64,000 nt of DNA, taken from Palsa-504 sp963789225 (GTDB lineage Bacteria; Actinomycetota; Actinomycetes; Streptosporangiales; Streptosporangiaceae). Positions 55,600 through 64,000 of this stretch are shown one piece after another. A model generated the notes under the pieces. It was not told where the DNA came from. It saw only the letters and a program-made list of their open reading frames with translations, and did not search any database. The stretch is taken from the NCBI GenBank assembly GCA_963789225.1, contig CAWBKD010000017.1:62001-126000 (forward strand), in the 5' to 3' direction. The position numbers and the translations under genes were made by a program. How positions within the stretch are numbered: the stretch's first letter is position 1; each line of letters opens with the position of its first letter.

Positions 55600-56477
55600 A
55601 CTCGGATTATTTCGCGTGAACCGAACAGTCCCCTGGGCCTCAGGAGCAGGAAGGCGAGCAGCAGCCCGTAGCAGATGGGGTCGACCCAGGTCCCGCTCAG
55701 GTAGTAGCCGACGAGCGTCTGGATGGCCGCCACGATGAGGCCCCCCACGAACGCGCCGCCGATCGAGTCGATGCCTCCGATGATCACCACCGGGAAGATA
55801 AGCAGGCCGAGCTGGCCGATGTTGACCGGGTCGACCGCCGTCTGGAGCGCGATGCCGACGCCCGCGAGCGCCGAGCACAAGCTGGCCAGGGCCCACGCCA
55901 GGCCGGCGTACCGGGGGATGCTCACGCGTTGCAGCGCCGCGAGCAGCGTCGAGTCGGCGACCGCTCGCATCCGCACGCCGACCCTGGTCCGCTGCAGGCC
56001 GAAGGCCAGCGCCGCGATCAGCACGACCGAGCCGACGATCGTGACCAGGTCCAGCGCGCTGAGCGGGATGCCGAGAGGTGAGATGAGATTGTTGTCCGAC
56101 AAGACATTCGGCAGGACCCTGGTGTCCGGTCCCCACACCATGAGCTGGATCGTCTCGAGCAGCAGGCTCAGGCCCATGGTCGCGACCACGATCGTGAACA
56201 GGCTGGCGCCGACCAGCCGGTAGAAGATCAGCGCGTTGACGAGCAGCCCGAGGACCATGGTGGCGATCATCGCGGCGAGGATGGAGACGAGGGCATCCAG
56301 GTGAAGCTCCACCAGGAAGCCGTAGAAGAAGTAGGCGCCGAGGACCATGAACTCGCCCTGAGCGAAGTTCACGACGCCGGTAGCGCGGAACAGGACGACG
56401 AAACCGACGCCGACGAGGGCGTAGAGGCAGCCCAGGACCAGGATCTGCCCGGTCAGCTGACCCGCCACCTGGCTCAT
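55596..56477 (-). CDS. livH: Branched-chain-type ABC transporter permease LivH
   Basis: The 293-residue permease has about eight membrane segments, with the LivH pattern QILVLGCLYALVGVGFVVLF at the start and VVIIGGIDSIGGAFVGGLI as the loop that contacts the ATPase. It pairs with the LivM half of the next gene. It is the first gene of this minus-strand operon. The start at 56477 is 158 bases from the divergent PrpD-like gene. No gene for the periplasmic binding protein is in the window. Confidence 0.92.
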   Translation of the reverse strand: MSQVAGQLTGQILVLGCLYALVGVGFVVLFRATGVVNFAQGEFMVLGAYFFYGFLVELHLDALVSILAAMIATMVLGLLVNALIFYRLVGASLFTIVVATMGLSLLLETIQLMVWGPDTRVLPNVLSDNNLISPLGIPLSALDLVTIVGSVVLIAALAFGLQRTRVGVRMRAVADSTLLAALQRVSIPRYAGLAWALASLCSALAGVGIALQTAVDPVNIGQLGLLIFPVVIIGGIDSIGGAFVGGLIVAAIQTLVGYYLSGTWVDPICYGLLLAFLLLRPRGLFGSREIIRV

Positions 56478-56635
56478 CCGGACTCTCCCGGTGCAGCGTT
56501 ACTAGACACTCCGCCTCGTTCGGACTAGCTGTAAGCATAGCGCACTTGCATGTCAACAGTACACTCCCTGATGGAAGCGCACACTTAGGATCACGTTTCC
56601 TGCCTGGGGCCTGCTCGTAGCAGAACGGAGCGGTA

Positions 56636-57994
56636 ATGGGAGCTGAACCGCGGCCACCGGGAAGGGTCCTGGCCGAGTTCGCCGCCGGGCTCGACCTCGA
56701 GGCGATCCCGGATCACACCCGCGAGCGCGTCAAGGACCTCCTGCTCGACGCGCTGGGCAGCGCCCTGGGCGGCATCGGCGATGAGGCTACGGCGACGGTG
56801 GCCGCCACCGCCGAGGCGCTGCTTGGACCGGGAAGCTCGAGCGTAATCGGCGGGGGCCGGATGTCGCCGGCCGGTGCGACGCTCGTGAACGGGCAGCTCA
56901 TCGCCTCGGTGTCACTCTGCGACGTGCATTACAGGTCCTGGTGTCACCTGACGCCTGAGGTCGTGCCGCCCGCGCTGGCGACCGCGGAGCGGACCGGTTC
57001 GTCGGGCCGCGACCTGCTCGTGGCCGTGGCGGCCGGCTGCGAGCTGACCGCCCGCATCGGGGTCGGGCTTCATTACGAAGCGTTTCACGCTCGGGGCTGG
57101 AACACCTCCGGCGTGGCAGGCGTGTTCGGGGCGGCCACCGCCGCCGCCAAGCTGCTCGGCCTGGATGGCGACCAGTTCACCCACGCCCTCGGCATCGCCG
57201 GCGCGCAGGCGGCGGGGAGCGATTACCACCGCGGCACCCCGACCGTGCGCTTCCTGCAGCCTCGGGCCGCGCTGAGCGGGCTGATGGCCGCCGAACTGGC
57301 CATGCGTGGCTTCTCGGCCATGGACGACGTCCTGACCCACCCGGTCGGCGGCGTGTACTTCACCCACTCCGACGGCGGCACGCCCGAGGCGGCCCTGGCC
57401 GGGCTCGGGGAGCGCTGGGAACTCGAAGACGTCTGGCTCACGCCCTGGCCGCTCGCCCTGCTCGTCCGCAACGTCGTCAACGCGGTCCTGGACGTCGTCG
57501 TCGAGACCGACATCAGGCCCGGGGACGTCGCCTCGGTGGACCTCGCGCTGTCGCCGCGCGCCTACGAGCTGTACGGGACGATGGACTTCGACACGAAGCC
57601 GCGGGCGAAGACGTCGCCGCGGTACCTCACCTCGGTCGTCCTGCACGACCGGCAATGCGAGGCGGAGCAATTCTCGGCCGAGCGGATGTCCGATCCCTCG
57701 GTCCTGGAGTTCGCCCGCGACCGGGTCAACGTCGCCTGCGACCCGGCGCTCGATGAGCGCGCCGTCCGGGTGACGATCGTCAGACGTGACGGCCACCGCC
57801 ATTCGCACTACCGGCCGGTCGCGCACGGCGACGCCGCCGACCCCCTCAGCCGGGCGGAGATTGCCGAGAAGTTCCGCAAGGCCGCGGCTCCGGTCCTGTC
57901 GCAGGTCAGGGCGACCGAGGTCGTTGAGTTCGTCGAGCGCATGGAGTCCCAGCCGACCGTCCAGCCGCTGCTCGACGCGCTCAGGCGGACGTAA
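56636..57994 (+). CDS. MmgE/PrpD-family protein (2-methylcitrate dehydratase-like)
   Basis: The 452-residue protein shows LLDALGSALGGIGDEATATV, NGQLIASVSLCDVHYRSWCH, GLHYEAFHARGWNTSGVAGV and FGAATAAAKLLGLD, matching the helical and alpha/beta domains of PrpD relatives. The family includes 2-methylcitrate dehydratase, cis-aconitate decarboxylase and iminodisuccinate epimerase, so the reaction cannot be named. It lies divergent from livH and convergent with the PrpF-like gene, overlapping its corrected end by 14 bases. Confidence 0.9.
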   Translation: MGAEPRPPGRVLAEFAAGLDLEAIPDHTRERVKDLLLDALGSALGGIGDEATATVAATAEALLGPGSSSVIGGGRMSPAGATLVNGQLIASVSLCDVHYRSWCHLTPEVVPPALATAERTGSSGRDLLVAVAAGCELTARIGVGLHYEAFHARGWNTSGVAGVFGAATAAAKLLGLDGDQFTHALGIAGAQAAGSDYHRGTPTVRFLQPRAALSGLMAAELAMRGFSAMDDVLTHPVGGVYFTHSDGGTPEAALAGLGERWELEDVWLTPWPLALLVRNVVNAVLDVVVETDIRPGDVASVDLALSPRAYELYGTMDFDTKPRAKTSPRYLTSVVLHDRQCEAEQFSAERMSDPSVLEFARDRVNVACDPALDERAVRVTIVRRDGHRHSHYRPVAHGDAADPLSRAEIAEKFRKAAAPVLSQVRATEVVEFVERMESQPTVQPLLDALRRT

Positions 57995-59132
57995 GGCGGC
58001 GGGGACGACCACCACGCCCTCCATGAGGCGCCGCGCCGAGCGCCAGACGGTGACCCGCTTCGCGTTCCAGTTGCCCTCGGTGCCGTCCAGTTCGGCCTCG
58101 ACGGGGATGATGCCCGAGGAATGCCCGATCCGGACCAGCCCGCCGGTCGCGTTTCCCGCCACCTCGTGGGGCACCGTCCCCGGGATGAGGGCGGCCAGCG
58201 CCAGGGCGGTACTCCCGGTCGCCGGCATCGCGTGGTGAACCAGGCCCATCGAGACCATGCGCGTGACCAGGTCTACCTCGGAGGCCTCGATGGCGCGGCC
58301 CCCCGATACGGTATGCGCGCGCGGCGGGCTGACGATGGCCACCTTCGGGTTCGCCTGGTGGTCCCGAGACGCGACATCCGCGGACGGGGCCAGGCCCATG
58401 ACGACCGCCGCCTCCGCCCGGACGGCCTCGAGGCGGCGAAGCGCGTCGGCGTCGGCGTTGAGCCCCGACCGCAGTTCGACTCCGCTGAAGCCGAGGTCGC
58501 GGGCCGCGACGAACACGCACGGATTCCCGGCGTCGAGCATCGTGGTCCTGACCGTCCCGACGCCCTTGACGTCGAGGGCGTCGATGAGATGGCCGGTCGG
58601 GAGCAGCCGGCCCGTCATGCTGCCGCCGGGGTCCATGAAGTCCAGGCGAATCCTGGCGGCCGGGTACGGGACGCCGTCGAGGTAGAAGTCACCCTCCGTC
58701 ACGACCCGGCCGCCCGAGGTCGGCACGTGCGCGATGATCTCCTTCGAGGTGTTCTGCTGCCAGATCCGGACCGCGGTCAGGTCGCCCGTGGCGGTGACCA
58801 GCCCCTCGTCGATCGCGAAGGGTCCCACCGCCGAGGCCAGGTTCCCGCAGCTGCCGCTCCAGTCGACGGTGGGCGTCGTCACCCCGACCTGGGCGAACAG
58901 GTAGTCGACGTCGAAACCTTCGCGACGTGACGGCGACACCACGACCGCCTTGCTGGTGCTCGAGGTCGCGCCCCCGAGGCCGTCGATCTCAGACCCGAAG
59001 CGGTCACCGCCGCCCAGGGCCCGCAGCAGGACCCGGTCGCGTTCGGCCGGGTCGGCGGGAAGCACGCCGGCGGCGAAGAACAGTCCCTTCGACGTCCCGC
59101 CCCGCAGGAAGACCGCGGGCAGGCGCAGCACC

Positions 59133-59140
<8 letters not shown>
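57981..59140 (-). CDS. PrpF-family isomerase, frame broken near 58003
   Basis: PrpF-type proteins isomerise methylaconitate, 4-oxalomesaconate or methylitaconate. It shows RLPAVFLRGGTSKGLFFAAG with the active Lys, DWSGSCGNLASAVGPFAI and HHAMPATGSTALALAALIPG. After ARRLMEGVVVVP the frame runs on antisense through the PrpD-like gene. Adding one C to the CCCC run (GGGG at 58001-58004) gives RRLTSA and a stop at 57981. Span modulo three is two, which fits a single lost base. Corrected length is about 386 residues, normal for PrpF. It starts inside the end of the enoyl-CoA hydratase gene (8-base overlap). Confidence 0.88.
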
Positions 59141-59914
<774 letters not shown>

Positions 59915-59918
<4 letters not shown>

Positions 59919-61072
59919 CGTGACGCCAGCAGGTTGCGGGCAATCTGGATCCGCTGCATCTCTGACGCCCCTTCGCCGATGCGGTAGCCACGCAGGTCAC
60001 GGTACATCCGTTCCACCGGTAGGTCGGCCATGTACCCCGACGCCCCGAAGATCTGCATCGTCCGGTCCGCGACGCGCCCGGCCATCTCCGTGGCGTACAG
60101 CTTCGCCCGGGAGGCCGCGATCCTGAGCTCGCGGTCCTGATGGCCCGCGTTCTCGGCCCGGCAGGCGCCGGCGAAGACGAGCATGCGCGCCGCCTCCACC
60201 TCCACGTCCATGTCCGCGAGCATGAACTGGATCGCCTGATGGTCGGCCAGCAGGCTGCCGAAGGTGCTCCGCTTGAGCGCGTAGTCGCGCGCCAGGCCCA
60301 GCAGCAGCGCGGCCGACCCCACGCACCGGGCGGCGATGGCGAGGCGCATGGTGTTGACCGACGACATGATCGTCTCGAACCCGCCTCCCACCCGCCCGAG
60401 TACGCGCTCGGGGCCCACGGACACGTCATCCAGCGCGAAGGCGTTCATCGGCAGGCCGCGCCACCCCATCTTGTTGAAGCGGGTGATCATCTGCAGCCCG
60501 GGCGCGTCGCGGTCGATGACGAAGGTCGTGAACCTGCCGCGCAGCGGGGCGGACGGGTCGGTCACCGTCAGCAGGATGATGTAGTCCGCTACCTCGGCGC
60601 CGCAGATGAACTGCTTGTACCCCGTGATCTTCCAGCCGTCACCGTCCGGCACGGCCTTGGTCCGCAAGGCCCCGAGGTCGGAGCCGGCGTCGGGCTCGGT
60701 AAGCGCGTTGGCGGTCACCTTCTCGGCGCGCAGCACGGGCTGCACGAGCCACTCGATCTGGTCGGCGGTGGCGAACGAGAGCGCCATGGGCAGCCGGCCG
60801 AGCGCCTCGGCCAGGGCGACCGACGTCCGCCCCATCTCCTCGCTGATGAGCACGTCGCCGAGGATGGAAATCCCGCCGCCGCCGACCTCGGTCGGCAGGT
60901 TGTACCCGTAGATGCCGACCTCGACCGCCCGCCGCCGCAGTTTGCGCATCGTGTCGGGCTCGATGTGGTCGAGCGCGTCGACGCTCTGCTCAAGCGGCGC
61001 GAGCTCGCGGGTCACGAACTCGCGGACGAGGTCCTTCAACTGCCCGAGCTCGGGCGGGATCGACAGGTCCAT
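59915..61072 (-). CDS. Acyl-CoA dehydrogenase
   Basis: The 385-residue FAD enzyme shows ALTEPDAGSDLGALRTKAV for FAD and substrate binding, WKITGYKQFICGAEVADYII, RSTFGSLLADHQAIQFMLAD and the end motif YRIGEGASEMQRIQIARNLL with a Glu at the usual catalytic position. It passes electrons to ETF, whose genes are at 26.6-28.4 kb. ATG 61072 starts the conserved MDLSIPPELGQL; the longer frame to 61258 has no homology. It lies 29 bases downstream of the luciferase-like gene. Confidence 0.93.
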
Positions 61073-61101
61073 GGATGGCTCTTTCGGATGTAGGTGAGGG
61101 T

Positions 61102-62013
61102 TCAGGTGCGCGCCAGCGAAAACGCCTCCGCCAGCAGCCTCCATTGGGGGAACGGGAGGCTTCGCTCGTCGGCCGGGATGACCTGCACCGCCACGTGGTC
61201 GGCGCCCGCGGCGAGGTGATCCCGGATCCGTCTGGTGATGGCCGGCTCGTCGCCCCACGCCACGAGGCTGTCGATCAGCCGGTCGCTGCCGCCGCCGGCG
61301 AAGTCGTCCTCGGCGAACCCGAGGCGCAGCAGGTTGCCGACGTACGCGGGATGGCGCAGCGAGTTGCCGATCCGCGAGCGCGCCAGGGCCCGGGCGCTCG
61401 CGGGATCGGGATCAAACACGACGGGCAGCTCGGGGGCGAGGAAGGCGCCGGGCCCGAGGATGGTCCTCGCGCGGTGGGTGTGCTCCGGGGTCGTGTGGTA
61501 GGGGTGCGCTCCCGAGGTGAGTTCGCGCGCGAGCTCGAGCATCTTAGGCCCGAGTGCGCCGAGGATGATCGGGCAGCCGCCCGCGGCCGGCGCTGGCGAG
61601 AGGTACTCCGCTTGCGCCATGGCCTCGAGGTAGCGGCGCATCGTCGCGACGCCAGGACCGTAGGCGTGACCGCGCTGGCCCTCGACGATGCTCCGGTGGC
61701 TCACCCCCAGGCCCAGGACGAACCGGTCAGGGAACGCCTCGGCCAGGGTCTGGCCGGAGAACGCCATCGTCATCGGGTCGCGCGCGTAGATGCTCGCGAT
61801 GCCCGTGGCCACCGCGAGCCGGCGCGTGGCCGACAGGAGCAGGGCGGCGTTGACCAGGACGTCCCGGCGGCGTGAGTCGGATACCCACAGCAGCCGGAAA
61901 CCGAGGTCCTCGAGCCGGGCCGCCGCCTCGCGGGCCGCATCGGCGCGCTGGAGCTCGAGCTGATAAGTCCAGACGCCGACCTCGCCGAAGTCGGGCATCG
62001 CGAACCTGGTCAT
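61102..62013 (-). CDS. LLM-class (F420- or FMN-dependent) oxidoreductase
   Basis: The 303-residue luciferase-like TIM barrel shows AARLEDLGFRLLWVSDSRRR, RLAVATGIASIYARDPMTMA, FPDRFVLGLGVSHRSIVEG and PIILGALGPKMLELA, the layout of the actinobacterial F420-dependent group. The reaction may be a dehydrogenation or hydroxylation step in the same catabolic route. It lies between the CoA transferase gene (29-base gap) and the acyl-CoA dehydrogenase gene, all on the minus strand. Confidence 0.88.
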   Translation of the reverse strand: MTRFAMPDFGEVGVWTYQLELQRADAAREAAARLEDLGFRLLWVSDSRRRDVLVNAALLLSATRRLAVATGIASIYARDPMTMAFSGQTLAEAFPDRFVLGLGVSHRSIVEGQRGHAYGPGVATMRRYLEAMAQAEYLSPAPAAGGCPIILGALGPKMLELARELTSGAHPYHTTPEHTHRARTILGPGAFLAPELPVVFDPDPASARALARSRIGNSLRHPAYVGNLLRLGFAEDDFAGGGSDRLIDSLVAWGDEPAITRRIRDHLAAGADHVAVQVIPADERSLPFPQWRLLAEAFSLART

Positions 62014-62042
62014 GAGCTGCTCCTCGCCGCGACCGGCAGCGC

Positions 62043-63215
62043 TCAGAGGCCTAGCACGTCGTGCACGACATACGAGTTGCCCTCGCCGAGCACGGGCGGG
62101 CCGAGCCGGACCGTCGGCGGGCTGTCGCTCATCTTGTACGGCTTGCCCATGACCCGGATCGGCTCGCGTCCACCGCGCAGCTCACCGTCGATGGTGATCA
62201 CCATCTCGCGTTTGGCCGCGTAGTCAGACTCGATGACCTCTGCAAAGCTCAGCACGGGGGAGTGGGGGACGTCCGCGGCCGCCAGGCGCCGGCAGGCCTC
62301 TTCGCGCGACAGCGCGCCGATCTTGGTCGCGAGCATCTCGTTCACCTCGGCCCGGTGCATGACCCGGTCCTGGTTGGTCTTGAAGCGCGGGTCGTCTATC
62401 GCGTCGTCCAGCTCAAGGCTCTGGCACAGGCGGGGCCACATCTCGTTGTTGCTCACCAGGAACACGTACTGGCCGTCGGCCGTCCGGTAGATGTTGTGCG
62501 GCACCCGGTGCGGCGACTGCGCGCCCGCGCGCGAGCCGCCCTGGCCGATGGCCAGGTACTCGGCGGCGACGCCGGACTGGATGGCCAGGAGGCAGTCCAC
62601 CATCGAGACGTCGATCTGGGTGCCCCGGCCGGTTCGCTCGGCCAGGCGCAGCGCGCTGACCGCCGAGAAGGCCGAGAACAGCGCCGCCTCGACGTCGCCG
62701 ATCGCCGTTCCGCACAGTGCGGGCGGACCGTCGGGCTGACCCGTCATGTCCATCATCCCGCTCGCGGCCTGCGCCACCCCGTCGTAGGCGCGCCGGGTGT
62801 CGCCGAGGCCGAAGCCGGAGATGTTGACGTAGACCATCTTGGGGTTCGCCGCCTGGATCGACTCCCAGTCGAACCCCAGCCGGTCCACGGCGCCGGGACC
62901 CAGGTTCTGCACGAAGATGTCGCTCTTGCGGATCAGCGCCCAGAAGATCTCCTTGCCCTCGGGCGACTTGAGGTCGATGGCGAGGCTGCGCTTGTTGCGG
63001 TTGTACATACCGAAGTAATCCTGTGTATCCGGGGCCCGGCCAGGGAACGCGAACAGGCCCCGGAGCTCGTCGCCCTTACCGGGCGTCTCCACCTTGATGA
63101 CCTCGGCACCCATGTCGGCGAGCATCATCGAGCAGAAGGGCCCGGCGAGGTTCCTCGTCAGGTCGATGACGCGCACACCCTCCAGGGGGAAGCGGCTCCC
63201 CTCGCTGCTAGCCAA
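62043..63215 (-). CDS. Class III CoA transferase (CaiB/BaiF family)
   Basis: The 390-residue enzyme shows PLEGVRVIDLTRNLAGPFCS, ADMGAEVIKVETPGKGDELR, NRNKRSLAIDLKSPEGKEIF, and GTAIGDVEAALFSAFSAVSA with the catalytic Asp in the IGD motif. It moves CoA from a donor acyl-CoA to a free acid and would activate the substrate of this pathway. It overlaps the upstream MaoC-like gene by eight bases. Confidence 0.94.
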   Translation of the reverse strand: MASSEGSRFPLEGVRVIDLTRNLAGPFCSMMLADMGAEVIKVETPGKGDELRGLFAFPGRAPDTQDYFGMYNRNKRSLAIDLKSPEGKEIFWALIRKSDIFVQNLGPGAVDRLGFDWESIQAANPKMVYVNISGFGLGDTRRAYDGVAQAASGMMDMTGQPDGPPALCGTAIGDVEAALFSAFSAVSALRLAERTGRGTQIDVSMVDCLLAIQSGVAAEYLAIGQGGSRAGAQSPHRVPHNIYRTADGQYVFLVSNNEMWPRLCQSLELDDAIDDPRFKTNQDRVMHRAEVNEMLATKIGALSREEACRRLAAADVPHSPVLSFAEVIESDYAAKREMVITIDGELRGGREPIRVMGKPYKMSDSPPTVRLGPPVLGEGNSYVVHDVLGL

Positions 63216-63714
63216 CGGGACTTCCCCCTTGCCGTGGCGCCACCGCCGCAGGCGCGAGCCCGCTCGCGCTGCCGACCAGCACCTTGTCCCCGTTCTGGTT
63301 CTCTAGCCAGACGTCGAGGATGAGCCGGGTGCCGTCCGCCTCGGCTACCTTGTCCTTCACCACCCCGCGGGCGGTGAGTTCGTCGTCGAGCTGGACCTGG
63401 CGGGTGAGGTTAAACGACAGGGTCCCCCCGAGGTAGTTCTCGCCGAAGAACTTGATGAACAGCTCGCCCAGCACGCCCGCCACCAGTGCTCCGTTGATGT
63501 TCGGCGCCGGCAGCCCGGTGGCGTGAGCGGCGTCGTAGTCGCAGTGGCGGCTGCGCCGCGCCGGCCATCCCTCGTAGATCCGCGCCTTGTCGAGGGTGAT
63601 CTTCTTCGTGATCGGCTCGAGCTCGAACCCGATCGGGAGGCTCTCGTCGGCCGTAACCGTCATCGGCGTAAACGCGGTCGGATCGGTCTGGAACTCAACT
63701 GGTGTGGCGCTCAC
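63208..63714 (-). CDS. MaoC-like hot-dog dehydratase domain protein
   Basis: The 168-residue single hot-dog protein shows NINGALVAGVLGELFIKFFG, GGTLSFNLTRQVQLDDELTA and VLVGSASGLAPA. It resembles the MaoC half of actinobacterial heterodimeric (R)-enoyl-CoA hydratases. The classical D-x4-H catalytic pair is not obvious in its usual place, so it may act only with the partner encoded just upstream. Its start overlaps that partner's stop (ATGA). Confidence 0.8.
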   Translation of the reverse strand: MSATPVEFQTDPTAFTPMTVTADESLPIGFELEPITKKITLDKARIYEGWPARRSRHCDYDAAHATGLPAPNINGALVAGVLGELFIKFFGENYLGGTLSFNLTRQVQLDDELTARGVVKDKVAEADGTRLILDVWLENQNGDKVLVGSASGLAPAAVAPRQGGSPVG

Positions 63715-64000
63715 TGCGCGGCTCCTTCCACGGCCTCGACCACTGGCTTGACCGGCGTGGCCACCGTCTTGGCCATCCGCATCACCTCGACTCCGTCGGG
63801 GTCGGTAATCGAGACGCCCATTGTGAAGAAGCTCCGTCCCCGCCTCGGGTACTTGTCGACGAGCGTCCCGACCAGCTTGTAGGTCACGCCGATCTTTATC
63901 GGGTGGAGGAACTCGAATTCCTGCTTGGCGAAGAGCGAACCGCCCTCGGGGTAGACGTAGTAGTCGTAGAACATGCCACCGTCGAACTGCAGCGGGGTGG
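63711..64000 (-). CDS. FAS1-like/MaoC N-terminal dehydratase domain protein, cut by window edge
   Basis: Only the last 96 or so residues are in the window. They read PLQFDGGMFYDYYVYPEGGS, then EFEFLHPIKIGVTYKLVGTL, KYPRRGRSFFTMGVSI and MRMAKTVATPVKP. This is the hot-dog domain that pairs with a MaoC-like subunit. The ATG at 63974 is internal, since the frame stays open and conserved to the window edge. It would form a heterodimeric hydratase with the next gene product. Confidence 0.75.
   Translation of the reverse strand, partial: TPLQFDGGMFYDYYVYPEGGSLFAKQEFEFLHPIKIGVTYKLVGTLVDKYPRRGRSFFTMGVSITDPDGVEVMRMAKTVATPVKPVVEAVEGAAQ

Noticed and set aside
56912..57980. C-terminal 350 residues of the uncorrected PrpF-like frame
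   Set aside because: They are antisense to the PrpD-like gene. A one-base correction gives a natural PrpF end at 57981.

Overview
The window is high-GC actinobacterial DNA. The evidence is the conserved order sucC-sucD-DUF6350-purN-purH, then etfB-etfA, cysteine desulfurase, mnmA, a short methionine synthase, ligA and gatC-gatA-gatB, together with frequent GTG starts, GTGA/ATGA start-stop overlaps and an F420-type luciferase-like oxidoreductase. This order is typical of Actinomycetia (Streptomyces/Streptosporangiales-like). The sequence alone does not fix the genus.

Layout. 0-18.8 kb is accessory and visibly eroded. It holds a UvrA-like gene with its middle missing, a fused [2Fe-2S]-molybdopterin oxidoreductase, an SDR stub before an MFS transporter, a deletion junction joining halves of an epoxide hydrolase and a 3-hydroxyisobutyrate dehydrogenase-like gene, recQ with an ATP-dependent DNA ligase, a PadR/ABC exporter operon, a truncated ATPase beside a cupin gene, a class III aminotransferase, and a duplicated PadR locus whose broken copy now leads into an S53 peptidase gene. 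18.9-44.6 kb is core metabolism and translation (TCA, purine synthesis, electron transfer flavoprotein, tRNA thiolation, DNA ligase, GatCAB, aconitase), interrupted at 31-34 kb by a GntR/GNAT/small-membrane-protein patch. 44.6-64 kb is a catabolic island. A plus-strand operon (D-2-hydroxyacid dehydrogenase, PPOX-fold protein, two amidohydrolase paralogues around a Rieske protein, isocitrate-lyase-family enzyme) faces a minus-strand set (FCD GntR, SnoaL-like, alpha/beta hydrolase, branched-chain-type ABC importer with a LivM-LivF fusion). Then come PrpD-like and PrpF-like genes and a long beta-oxidation-style operon (enoyl-CoA hydratase, acyl-CoA dehydrogenase, luciferase-like oxidoreductase, CoA transferase, two hot-dog dehydratases) that runs off the right edge.

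The island genes could together import a carboxylic acid, load it onto CoA, oxidise and hydrate it, isomerise it and cleave it. The substrate cannot be read from the sequence.

Quality warning. Seven single-base frame breaks lie in six otherwise intact genes (18.2, 27.9, 35.1, 40.5, 43.8 twice, 58.0 kb), including gatB and aconitase. Each lies at or next to a short G/C stretch and the conserved reading resumes in a new frame. This looks like uncorrected sequencing or assembly error rather than gene death, so translations at those points need care. No rRNA, tRNA, CRISPR array or intact insertion sequence was found.
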